Shown piece after piece: positions 17,246 through 25,666 of a stretch of DNA of 64,000 nt. How positions within the stretch are numbered: the first letter of the stretch is position 1; every line of letters starts with the position of its first letter. A program made the position numbers and the translations under genes. The notes under the pieces are model-generated. The model was not told where the DNA came from. It ran no database searches and saw only the letters and a program-made list of their open reading frames with translations. The DNA is from Desulfatibacillum alkenivorans DSM 16219 (GTDB lineage: Bacteria > Desulfobacterota > Desulfobacteria > Desulfobacterales > Desulfatibacillaceae), in NCBI RefSeq assembly GCF_900142135.1, contig NZ_FQZU01000018.1, forward strand, positions 509 to 64,508. The letters run 5' to 3'.

Positions 17246-18394
17246 ATGAGTTGGCATGATTTTATCGATGTGTTGATGCAGATCCTCACAACACAGACCG
17301 GATTATTCGCCTTGGACATCAAAATGGTGGCCATGTGGGCCATCGGGTTCTTTTTCATTTATCTGGCGGTGGCGAAGAAATATGAGCCGCTGCTGCTTTT
17401 ACCCATTGGGTTCGGAATCGTGGCGGTGAACTTTCCCCATGTGCCGCTGATGGGTTTCAATGAAGCTGGCCATCGCCATCTTTTTGAAATATTCTATCAC
17501 TACGGGGTGGAATGGGAAGTCATCCCCTGCGTGATCTTTTTGGGCCTTGGCGCCATGACCGACTTCGGGCCTCTGATCGCCAATCCGCGGACCATGGTAA
17601 TCGGCGCCGGAGCGCAGCTCGGGGTTTTTATCACCTTCCTGGGCGTTTTATTCTTTGATTTTTCCTTGAGAGAAGCCGCTTCGGTCGGCATTATCGGAGG
17701 CGCGGACGGTCCCACCACCATTTACTTGACGGCCAAGCTGGCGCCGGACCTACTAGGGGCAAACGCCCTGGCGGCCTACTCGTATATGGCCATGGTGCCG
17801 CTGATTCAGCCGCCGATTGTCAGGCTCTTCACCACTAAAAAGCAACGCCTTATCCGCATGAAGCAGCTTCGGCCGGTTTCCAAGCTGGAAAAGACCATGT
17901 TCCCCTTGTCCGTATTCATGGTCATCTCCATCCTGATTCCGGCGGTCACCCCCCTGATGGGTATGTTGATGCTGGGCAATTTCATGCGTGAGTCCGGGGT
18001 TGTGGACAGGCTCTCCGAGACGGCGCAGAATTCGCTCATGAACATCGTAACCATTTTCCTGGGCATTTCGGTGGGCGCCACCATGTCAGGCGACAAGTTC
18101 CTCAGCGCCAAGCCTTTGATGATTTTCGGCTTCGGTCTGTTGGACTTCATGATCTGCACCATGGGCGGGGTGTTGACGGTCCACATCATGAACCTGTTTT
18201 TGAAAGACAAGATCAATCCCATCATCGGAGCGGCGGGCGTTTCGGCCGTGCCCATGGCGGCTCGCGTGGCCCAGGTCACGGGCCAGCAGGAAGACAAGCA
18301 GAACTTCCTGCTTATGCACGCCATCGGCCCCAACCTGGCCGGGGTTATCGGCAGCGCTGCTGCGGCCGGTATGTTCATCGCCATGTTCGGCTAA
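17246..18394 (+). CDS. Na+-translocating decarboxylase, beta subunit
   Basis: 382-residue polytopic inner-membrane protein that couples decarboxylation of a biotin-bound carboxyl group to Na+ export (oxaloacetate, methylmalonyl-CoA or glutaconyl-CoA decarboxylase type). Family signatures are GAMTDFGPLIANP, SVGIIGGADGPTTIYL (with the coupling Asp) and a C-terminal stretch with NPIIGAAGVSAVPMAARV. About nine to ten membrane segments are visible. A clear AGAGAGGGAGAC ribosome site precedes the ATG. No alpha or biotin-carrier gene is adjacent, so the substrate cannot be fixed here. Confidence 0.93.
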   Translation: MSWHDFIDVLMQILTTQTGLFALDIKMVAMWAIGFFFIYLAVAKKYEPLLLLPIGFGIVAVNFPHVPLMGFNEAGHRHLFEIFYHYGVEWEVIPCVIFLGLGAMTDFGPLIANPRTMVIGAGAQLGVFITFLGVLFFDFSLREAASVGIIGGADGPTTIYLTAKLAPDLLGANALAAYSYMAMVPLIQPPIVRLFTTKKQRLIRMKQLRPVSKLEKTMFPLSVFMVISILIPAVTPLMGMLMLGNFMRESGVVDRLSETAQNSLMNIVTIFLGISVGATMSGDKFLSAKPLMIFGFGLLDFMICTMGGVLTVHIMNLFLKDKINPIIGAAGVSAVPMAARVAQVTGQQEDKQNFLLMHAIGPNLAGVIGSAAAAGMFIAMFG

Positions 18395-18413
18395 TCAAAG
18401 GAGGGAATTTACA

Positions 18414-18749
18414 ATGTTTGCAAATAAGAAGTATTCCGCTGGCAAGGCCCTCCTGGTTTTGGGGCTTTGTCTGGCAATAACCCTGGGCGGCTTCATGGCG
18501 CTGACCCCTGCAGCCGCTCACGCAAGCGGCCAGGCTGTGGAAAAGGCCGCTGACGCCGGAAATAAGCTCATTGACGGAAACAGCCGTCCCAGCGATCCGG
18601 ATTTTGATTGGGGCATCGCCATTTACACCCTCATTATCCGGTTTGTGGGCATCTTTATTGTGTTGGGCGTCATCCAGGTGATCATGCAGGTCTCCGGGCG
18701 CATTTTTACGAACATAGACGCCAAGAAGAAGGCCCAGGCGTCAAAATAG
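18414..18749 (+). CDS. Small membrane protein, probable decarboxylase gamma-like subunit
   Basis: 111 residues, 19 bp after the beta subunit and preceded by AAGGAGG. Residues 10-38 look like a signal peptide or first membrane segment ending in AAAHASG. A second hydrophobic segment (about 67-92, IAIYTLIIRFVGIFIVLGVIQ) is followed by a basic tail. Gamma subunits of Na+ decarboxylases are similarly short and hydrophobic and join the alpha subunit to the membrane; the position supports that role. The sequence itself is too short to prove it. Confidence 0.6.
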   Translation: MFANKKYSAGKALLVLGLCLAITLGGFMALTPAAAHASGQAVEKAADAGNKLIDGNSRPSDPDFDWGIAIYTLIIRFVGIFIVLGVIQVIMQVSGRIFTNIDAKKKAQASK

Positions 18750-18855
18750 CAGTGCGTTAAAACAGGCGCATCCCCTTGACAAACCAAGGCCTCCATGGCA
18801 AGACCCGCTCAGCGATAGTGCGGACAAGCCTGGAGAGCCGGTTTTGATAAACCAT

Positions 18856-18885
18856 CCTGAGACCGGGGCGATTCCCGGTCTCAGG
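18856..18885 (+). terminator. Strong hairpin after the decarboxylase genes
   Basis: Perfect 12-bp stem (18856-18867 / 18874-18885) with a 6-base loop. No T-run follows, so it may be a weak terminator or an RNA-stabilising hairpin. Confidence 0.5.
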
Positions 18886-18959
18886 AAACCATAAAACCCC
18901 TAACTGAACACTCAAATCCCGCATTGAATACTAATCCAGCACCGGGGGGAAAGCGATTC

Positions 18960-19997
18960 ATGGCCAAAACAGCATCCTCAGGGCAAAGGGTTTCGAAGAG
19001 CGGCGTTTTAGCTTTGATTTTGGTTATTATAGCCGCCGGCGTCATTGTCTTGCTCGTTTATCAAGGCGGCGAGGACGCCAAAAAACCGCAGACGGCGCCA
19101 GCTCCCGCCGCCCAAGAACCCGTCCCGGCGGCCCGGCAAGGCGCCGCACAGGAAAAAGAGTCTGTCGTCATTGATTATAATAAGGTAGACGGGCAGGGGG
19201 ATCAGGACCAGGACATGGCCAACCTCATGGATGAGCGCAAAGCCAAGTATGGAGTGGATCAAAGCCTGGACATGATCGTGAACGAGGATGAGTCCATCAA
19301 GGTGGGCGAATACACGGTGTCCATGAAAGAGATTATGGACGACGTCAAGCTGAGCCGCGGTGAAATTGTCGTGGATGAAATCAATCCGGACGGAAAAGGC
19401 GGCCTCAGGATGGCGCAAAACAAGCCTGTTGCTGACGGCGCCGGTCAAGGCAGGGCTGAAAGCGCAACCACTGCAGACGGCGCCGGTCAAGACAGGGCTC
19501 AAAACGCAACCGCTGCGGAAGCCCAAGAAGCAAATCTACGGCAGGGAGGGACGGCTTCCAAAGAGGCCGGCGGCGCCCGCGCTTCCACCGGATCGGGCAG
19601 CCCTGCCAAGCCCGCCGCCGCTCCTAAAGGCCGCGCCGAGTTCGGCGTCTACGTCGTCCAGCCCGGAGACAACATTTGGAACATTCATTTTAAACTTTTG
19701 GACGAATTTTTCGCCCATCAGGGCGTCAGGCTTTCGCCTCTGGCGGACGAGCCTTCAAATAACGGATTCAGTTCCGGCGTCGGTAAAATCTTGAAATTTT
19801 CCGAAAATATGGTAGCCATCTATAATTTGAAGACCCGGCAGGTGGATCAGGACCTGAATATGATCCAGCCCTTGAGCAAGGTGGTTGTTTATAATATGAC
19901 CCATGTGTTCGACCTGTTGCGCCAGATCGACTACAGCCAGGTCAATATGATTCAGTTTGACGGAGATACGCTTTGGCTGCCGGTCAGCGGCAAATAA
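18960..19997 (+). CDS. Membrane-anchored protein with C-terminal LysM-like domain
   Basis: 345 residues. One membrane segment lies at about 14-36 (SGVLALILVIIAAGVIVLLVY), then a Pro/Ala/Gln-rich linker, a charged middle region, and a C-terminal 115 residues starting YVVQPGDNIWNIHFKLL, which is LysM-like. The protein probably faces the periplasm and touches peptidoglycan. Residues about 160-185 contain a tandem duplication (ADGAGQGRAESATT / ADGAGQDRAQNATA) coded by a 42-bp DNA repeat at 19434-19517. Start chosen at the ATG 18960 behind GGGGGGA; a TTG at 18924 is in frame but less likely. I do not recognise a named family. Confidence 0.65.
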   Translation: MAKTASSGQRVSKSGVLALILVIIAAGVIVLLVYQGGEDAKKPQTAPAPAAQEPVPAARQGAAQEKESVVIDYNKVDGQGDQDQDMANLMDERKAKYGVDQSLDMIVNEDESIKVGEYTVSMKEIMDDVKLSRGEIVVDEINPDGKGGLRMAQNKPVADGAGQGRAESATTADGAGQDRAQNATAAEAQEANLRQGGTASKEAGGARASTGSGSPAKPAAAPKGRAEFGVYVVQPGDNIWNIHFKLLDEFFAHQGVRLSPLADEPSNNGFSSGVGKILKFSENMVAIYNLKTRQVDQDLNMIQPLSKVVVYNMTHVFDLLRQIDYSQVNMIQFDGDTLWLPVSGK

Positions 19998-20015
19998 TGA
20001 AAAATTGAGGAAAAC

Positions 20016-21311
20016 ATGATCAAACGTTACACCCGGGAAGAAATGGGAGCTCTTTGGAACGACGAAAATCGTTTCAGGGCTTGGCTTAAGGTGGAAGTCG
20101 CCGCCTGTGAAGCCATGGCGGAATTGGGGATCATCCCCAAGGAAGCGGCCAAAAATATAGCGGAAAAAGCGGACTTTAACGTCGAGCGCATTTTGGAGAT
20201 TGAGAAAGAAACCAAGCACGACGTCATCGCTTTTTTGACCAACGTGGCCGAGTACGTGGGACCGGACTCCCGTTTCGTCCATAAGGGCATGACCTCTTCG
20301 GACGTGCTGGACACCAGTTTCGCCTGGCTTTTGAAGAAAGCCGGCGAGATGATCCTCGAAGGCGTGGACAAGCTCCTGGCCGCCATCAAAAAGCAGGCCA
20401 TGGAGCATAAATTCACCCCCATGGTGGGGCGCTCCCACGGCATTCACGCCGAGCCCATCACATTCGGCCTGAAAATGGCCGTATTGTACGATGAAGTCAA
20501 ACGCAACCGGGTGCGCATCGAGCATGCCATTGAGACTATCAGCTACGGCCAGGTTTCCGGCGCGGTGGGCACCTTCGCCAACACCCCGCCCGAGGTGGAG
20601 GCCCTGGTATGCAAGAAGCTGGGCCTCAAGCCGGCGCCTGCATCCACCCAGATCATCCAGCGGGACAGGCATGCGGAGTACTTTTCCGCCCTGGCCATCA
20701 TGGCTTGCACCATCGACAAAATCGCCGTGGAAATCAGGCATCTTCAAAGGACCGAAGTCCTGGAAGCCCAGGAATACTTTTCCAAGGGCCAAAAAGGCTC
20801 TTCGGCCATGCCCCACAAACGCAACCCCATCGGATCGGAAAACATGTCCGGCCTGGCCCGGGTTGTGCGCGCCAACGCCATTGCGGCCATGGAAAATGTG
20901 GCCCTGTGGCACGAAAGGGACATCAGCCATTCCTCGGTGGAACGGGTTATCGGCCCGGACAGCACCATCCTTATCGACTATATGCTCCACCGCGTTTCCG
21001 GCCTGGTGGGCAACCTGGTGGTCAACAAAGACCGCATGATGGAAAACCTGAACCTCATGAAGGGCCTTATTTTCAGCCAGCAGATTCTTTTGGCTCTGGC
21101 CGAGGCCGGAGTGAGCAGGGAGGACGCTTATAAGATGGTGCAGACCCAGGCCATGCGCGTTTGGGACGAAGGCGCTGATTTTAAGACCTTGGTCCTGGCC
21201 TGCCCGAACATTGGGGCGCACCTGAGCAAAGAAGCTATTGAGGAAATTTTCGACCTGGATTATCATTTCAAACACGTGGACACGATTTTCAAAAGGGTCT
21301 TCGGCGAATAA
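20016..21311 (+). CDS. purB: Adenylosuccinate lyase
   Basis: 431-residue homotetrameric enzyme of purine synthesis that releases fumarate from SAICAR and from adenylosuccinate. The family signature GSSAMPHKRNPIGSEN (about 263-278) is intact, as are the catalytic-His region GRSHGIHAEP (about 140) and the TSSDVLDT loop. Length is typical of the Bacillus/Thermotoga-type enzyme. It starts 18 bp after the LysM-like gene. Confidence 0.96.
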   Translation: MIKRYTREEMGALWNDENRFRAWLKVEVAACEAMAELGIIPKEAAKNIAEKADFNVERILEIEKETKHDVIAFLTNVAEYVGPDSRFVHKGMTSSDVLDTSFAWLLKKAGEMILEGVDKLLAAIKKQAMEHKFTPMVGRSHGIHAEPITFGLKMAVLYDEVKRNRVRIEHAIETISYGQVSGAVGTFANTPPEVEALVCKKLGLKPAPASTQIIQRDRHAEYFSALAIMACTIDKIAVEIRHLQRTEVLEAQEYFSKGQKGSSAMPHKRNPIGSENMSGLARVVRANAIAAMENVALWHERDISHSSVERVIGPDSTILIDYMLHRVSGLVGNLVVNKDRMMENLNLMKGLIFSQQILLALAEAGVSREDAYKMVQTQAMRVWDEGADFKTLVLACPNIGAHLSKEAIEEIFDLDYHFKHVDTIFKRVFGE

Positions 21312-21388
21312 TCAATCCGGGTTTTGAAAAAATTCGACGCCCGAGGGAAAAGCCTTAGCCCGTAGGCGGATATTAAAAGGAGGCAGTT

Positions 21389-21706
21389 TTGATCGATTCA
21401 TTGTTAAGCACCATGGTAATTGGACAGGCGGCGGGCCAGCAGAACAATCTTGCCTTTTTCGGCATGATGGGCATGATGATTTTAATTTTTTATTTTCTTA
21501 TCATGAGGCCCCAGCAGAAAAAGCAAAAAGAGCACCAGCAAATGCTGGACGCTTTGAAAAAGGGAGACAAGATTATCACCAACGGCGGTTTTTACGGAAA
21601 AATCACTGGGTTGGATGAAAGCACCGTCACCTTGGAGCTTGCGGATCGCGTACGCGTGAAGATCGCCCGGAGCGGCATCGCAGGACTGGCTCAACCCGGA
21701 AAATAG
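21389..21706 (+). CDS. yajC: Preprotein translocase subunit YajC
   Basis: 105-residue single-span inner-membrane partner of SecDF. The membrane helix is FFGMMGMMILIFYFLIM, directly followed by the family motif RPQQKKQKEHQQML; then GDKIITNGGFYGKI. Start is TTG (21389) behind AAAAGGAGG. It is followed by secD and secF in the usual order. Confidence 0.94.
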   Translation: MIDSLLSTMVIGQAAGQQNNLAFFGMMGMMILIFYFLIMRPQQKKQKEHQQMLDALKKGDKIITNGGFYGKITGLDESTVTLELADRVRVKIARSGIAGLAQPGK

Positions 21707-21858
21707 GCGGCCCAGTCAGGCGTTTACAAAAACAGCGGACGGGCGATTCGCCTATTCGTTGCTCCAAGGATCAGCCCAGGGGGTTCGGCCTGATAATTGG
21801 GGGGAATTTTGGAGTCGCCGCCTTTGGAGGCGACCGGTCATAAAGGGAGTTCACCGTT

Positions 21859-23460
21859 TTGAAAAACTTCACATTCCGTTTAACTTTGGTTGCAATTGTG
21901 CTGGCTCTGGCGCTTTTATTCTTGTGGCCGACCGTAAATCAATGGTTCGTCGATAAAGATAAAGATCATACAGCCTGGCCTCACAAGGTCATCAATCTGG
22001 GGCTGGACTTGCAAGGCGGCATGCATCTGGTTTTGGAGGTGCAGACTCAAGAGGCGGTTGTCAGCACCATGGACCGTTACTCCGACGACCTGAAGGAGGG
22101 ATTGCGGCGGGAGCATATCCGCAGCAAGGATCAGGACTTGATCAATGGAGACACTCTGACCGTCACCATCATTGGCAGCGAAGCTCTGGATAAGTTCAAG
22201 AAATGGGCCGGCGAGGAGATGAGCGAACTGGTTCCCGACTACGACACCCAGGGGGAAAACACGGTTTGCACATTCACCCTGCCCGAAAGCGACCAAAAGG
22301 CCATCATGGATTCCTCCCGGGATCAGGCCCTGGAGACCATTCGCAACAGGATTGACAAGCTGGGCGTGTCCGAACCTGACATCCGCAAGCAAGGCGAGAA
22401 GCGCATCCTGGTTCAGCTCCCCGGCGTCACCGACACCCAGCGCGCCAAGGATATTTTGGTGAGCACGGCCCAGCTTCAGTTCCGGCTTCTGGACGACAGG
22501 CAAGACCAGGTGCGGGACTACATCAACCGGAGGCCCCCTCCGGGCACGGAAATTCTGTACTCCAAGAACGTGGACGCCGAAGGCCGGGTGTCTTCCAGGC
22601 CTTATCTTGTGAAGAAAAAGGTCCTCCTGACCGGTGAATACCTGGAAAAGGCTTACGCCAACATGCAAGGCCAGTTTTCCGAACCCGTGGTCTCGATTGA
22701 ATTCAATAAAAAAGGCGGATTCAAGTTCGCCCGGATTACCGGAGAGAATGTGGGCAAGCCCCTGGCCATCGTCCTGGACGGCAGGGTATTCTCCGCGCCG
22801 GTTATTCAGGAGAAGATCAGCGGCGGACAGGCCGTGATCACCGGAATCGGGAACATGCAGGAAGCCAGCGACCTGGCCATCATCCTCCAGGCCGGCGCCT
22901 TGCCGGTTTCCCTCAAGATTCTGGAAGAGCGCACCGTGGGCGCATCCTTGGGTAAGGACTCCATCAAGACCAGCACCAACGCCATGCTCATCGGATTTGT
23001 CCTGGTGGTGATCTTTATGGCGGTCTATTACATGGGTGCAGGCCTTATCGCCAATGTGGCGCTTGTATTAAACGTCGTATTGATTTTGGCCTCCCTTGCC
23101 TTGCTGGACGCCACCCTGACCCTGCCGGGCATCGCAGGCATCATCCTGACCATTGGTATGGCGGTGGACGCCAACGTGCTCATTTTCGAGCGCATCCGGG
23201 AAGAGATACGGACAGGCAAGGCCCCGGCCTTCGCCGTGGACTCCGGGTTCTCCAAAGCCACCATCACCATTCTGGACGCCAACGTGACCACCTTTGTGGC
23301 GGCATTCGTTCTGCTGCAGTTCGGAACCGGTCCGGTCAAGGGCTTCGCGGTCACATTATGCTTCGGCATAGCAGCCAGTATGTTCACGGCCATTGTGGTG
23401 TCCCGGTTGATTTTCGACTATTTCCTGTACTATCGCAACGTGCGGAAACTGAGCATATAA
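21859..23460 (+). CDS. secD: Protein translocase subunit SecD
   Basis: 533-residue inner-membrane protein with a large periplasmic domain that uses the proton (or sodium) gradient to finish export of proteins through SecYEG. First membrane span at about 5-25, then LGLDLQGGMHLVLEV (the D1 motif), the P1 domain, and five C-terminal spans with GMAVDANVLIFERIREE and GFSKATITILDANVTT. Start is TTG (21859) behind AAAGGGAG. Confidence 0.97.
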   Translation: MKNFTFRLTLVAIVLALALLFLWPTVNQWFVDKDKDHTAWPHKVINLGLDLQGGMHLVLEVQTQEAVVSTMDRYSDDLKEGLRREHIRSKDQDLINGDTLTVTIIGSEALDKFKKWAGEEMSELVPDYDTQGENTVCTFTLPESDQKAIMDSSRDQALETIRNRIDKLGVSEPDIRKQGEKRILVQLPGVTDTQRAKDILVSTAQLQFRLLDDRQDQVRDYINRRPPPGTEILYSKNVDAEGRVSSRPYLVKKKVLLTGEYLEKAYANMQGQFSEPVVSIEFNKKGGFKFARITGENVGKPLAIVLDGRVFSAPVIQEKISGGQAVITGIGNMQEASDLAIILQAGALPVSLKILEERTVGASLGKDSIKTSTNAMLIGFVLVVIFMAVYYMGAGLIANVALVLNVVLILASLALLDATLTLPGIAGIILTIGMAVDANVLIFERIREEIRTGKAPAFAVDSGFSKATITILDANVTTFVAAFVLLQFGTGPVKGFAVTLCFGIAASMFTAIVVSRLIFDYFLYYRNVRKLSI

Positions 23461-23473
23461 GGAAGGCGTAATT

Positions 23474-24520
23474 ATGGAGTGGATTAAACCCGGCATAAAC
23501 ATTGACATCATCGGCAAACGTTTTATCGCCTATGTGTTTTCAGCAATTCTGATCGCCGTATCCTTGGTTTCTCTGGTCATGCACGGCGGCCCCAAGATGG
23601 GCGTTGACTTCGCCGGCGGCGCGGAAATGATTTTTAAATTCGAGCAACTGCCCACGGCGCAGGAGGTGCGCAGCGCTTTAGGCGCCATCGGGCTTGAGAA
23701 GGCCACGGTTCAGGAAACCCATGTGGAAGGCCAGACCGAGTTCCTGATCCGGACGGATGTGGAAGAAGGAAAAGGCTCGGATATTGCCGAACAAATTGAA
23801 GCCGTCCTGGAACAGGCTTTGGGAACCGGTGTGGAGCTCGGCAAGGTGGACATGGTCGGCCCGCAGGTGGGCAAGGACTTGAAGGAACAAGCCCTCATGG
23901 CCATGTTTTATGCGCTTTTGTTCATCACGGTTTACATTTCCGGCCGGTTCGAACTCAAATGGATTCCGCCCCTGGTCATGGCTTTGGCCATTATCGGCGT
24001 GGCCTATTTTATGGATAAGTTCGACCTGGGCATTCCGGCGCAAATCGCCGTGGCCCTGGTGATCGCCGTGGCGGGGTTCTGGGCGCTTAAGCTGCAATAC
24101 GCCATGGGCGCCATTGTGGCCCTGATTCACGACGTGATCATCACAGTAGGCGTGTTCTCCCTGGTGGGCAAGGAGTTCAACCTGCCTATTATTGCGGCTC
24201 TGCTCACCATTGTTGGGTACTCGCTGAACGACACCATCATTGTGTTCGACCGGATTCGCGAAAACAAGACCAGGCATACACGCAGGGCGCTTGATTTCAT
24301 CATCAACAGAAGCATCAACGAAACCTTCAGCCGCACCTTGCTGACCTCCCTGACCACGCTGGTCGTGGTAATATGCCTGTATGTGTTCGGCGGCAGCATT
24401 ATTGCGGATTTCGCCTTTGCTTTGCTTATCGGCGTGCTCATTGGAACGTACTCATCCATTTTTGTCGCCAGTCCCATTTTGTTGGCTTGGCAGAAAGCAT
24501 CCGGGGAGGCGGCGCAATAA
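23474..24520 (+). CDS. secF: Protein translocase subunit SecF
   Basis: 348-residue partner of SecD, 13 bp downstream. Motifs: GVDFAGGAEMIFKF, then LIHDVIITVGVFSL and GYSLNDTIIVFDRIREN in the C-terminal membrane part. Six predicted spans. Residues about 165-200 (IIGVAYFMDKFDLGIPAQIAVALVIA region) form an insertion in the usual first helical hairpin that seems a little longer than in E. coli SecF. Confidence 0.96.
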   Translation: MEWIKPGINIDIIGKRFIAYVFSAILIAVSLVSLVMHGGPKMGVDFAGGAEMIFKFEQLPTAQEVRSALGAIGLEKATVQETHVEGQTEFLIRTDVEEGKGSDIAEQIEAVLEQALGTGVELGKVDMVGPQVGKDLKEQALMAMFYALLFITVYISGRFELKWIPPLVMALAIIGVAYFMDKFDLGIPAQIAVALVIAVAGFWALKLQYAMGAIVALIHDVIITVGVFSLVGKEFNLPIIAALLTIVGYSLNDTIIVFDRIRENKTRHTRRALDFIINRSINETFSRTLLTSLTTLVVVICLYVFGGSIIADFAFALLIGVLIGTYSSIFVASPILLAWQKASGEAAQ

Positions 24521-24538
24521 ATAACTGAACGAGGGCGC

Positions 24539-25666
24539 ATGGACCAATACTATCCATGGTTCTTTCTGAAAAGCGTTCCTGGAATCGGAAACCTCCTGTT
24601 TCGCCGTTTACTGGAGCGCTTTTCGCATCCTGAGGAGGTCATTAAAGCCTCCCAGTCAAGGCTGACGGCCGTCCAGGGGATATCCCCCAGGCTGGCCCGG
24701 GCCATTTTGAACCATAAGATGCCCGGCCATGTGCTGGACGACATGAAAGCCGCCCGGCAAAGCGGCTTTGCAATCGTCACCTTTGCGGATGAGGGATATC
24801 CTCCTCTGCTCCGCCACATTCCCGACCCGCCTCCATTGCTGTACGTTTACGGCGAATTGCCGAAGGGGGAGCGGAACGTGGCGGTTGTCGGCTCCCGCAG
24901 CGCGACGTATTACGGCCTGGACGCCACCTTTAAAATTTGCCGCGATCTTGCCGATCAGGGGGTTGTTGTGGTGTCCGGCATGGCAAGGGGGATAGACACC
25001 CGAGCTCATCAGGGCGCTATGGAGGGAGGCGGAAAAACCGTGGCGGTCCTGGGTTGCGGCCTAGGCAAGGTGTATCCCCGGGGAAGTGAGGATCTCTATC
25101 AGAAGATCGCCCAAAACGGGGCGGTGATTTCGGAGTTTCCTGTGGGCTCGGAGCCCGAAGCCCGCCATTTTCCCATAAGAAACAGGATTATCAGCGGCAT
25201 GTGTAAAGCCGTCCTGGTGGTGGAGGCCGCCCAAAAATCCGGATCCCTGATCACTGCCAATTTGGCCGCCGAGCAGGGGAGGGAGGTTTTCGCCGTACCA
25301 GGCAGCGTGGAGTCGCATAAAAGCGCTGGAACCAATCGGTTGATCAAGCAGGGCGCCGGCCTGGCGGAAAGCGCCCAGGACATTTTGGAAGCCCTGGCCC
25401 TTTCCAGCCATGAGCCCGCTGCGCGATCGGCCACGGCCCTGGAAGAACCATTGAATCCGGCGCCGGCGCCAGCCATGGGACTTGCGGAAGACGAGCAAAC
25501 CGTGTTAGAAGCGCTGGGGCCGTATCCCATTCACATCGACGTCCTGGTGCAGCGCCTGGGTATGCCGGTGGGGACTTTGTCCGCGTCATTACTTCAATTG
25601 GAACTTAAAGGGCTTGCCAGGCAGGAGCCCGGCAAGCTGTTTTCCCGAGGAACAAGTTTACAGTGA
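24539..25666 (+). CDS. dprA: DNA-processing protein DprA
   Basis: 375-residue cytoplasmic single-strand-DNA-binding protein that loads RecA in natural transformation. N-terminal SAM/HhH-like part (residues 1-70), then the Rossmann domain with VAVVGSRSATYYG, SGMARGIDTRAHQGAM, GCGLGKVYPRG and PIRNRIISGM. A C-terminal winged helix (about 315-372) reads LEALGPYPIHIDVLVQRLGMPVGTL. Complete and of usual length. Its stop overlaps the topA start by 4 bp (GTGA). Confidence 0.95.
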   Translation: MDQYYPWFFLKSVPGIGNLLFRRLLERFSHPEEVIKASQSRLTAVQGISPRLARAILNHKMPGHVLDDMKAARQSGFAIVTFADEGYPPLLRHIPDPPPLLYVYGELPKGERNVAVVGSRSATYYGLDATFKICRDLADQGVVVVSGMARGIDTRAHQGAMEGGGKTVAVLGCGLGKVYPRGSEDLYQKIAQNGAVISEFPVGSEPEARHFPIRNRIISGMCKAVLVVEAAQKSGSLITANLAAEQGREVFAVPGSVESHKSAGTNRLIKQGAGLAESAQDILEALALSSHEPAARSATALEEPLNPAPAPAMGLAEDEQTVLEALGPYPIHIDVLVQRLGMPVGTLSASLLQLELKGLARQEPGKLFSRGTSLQ

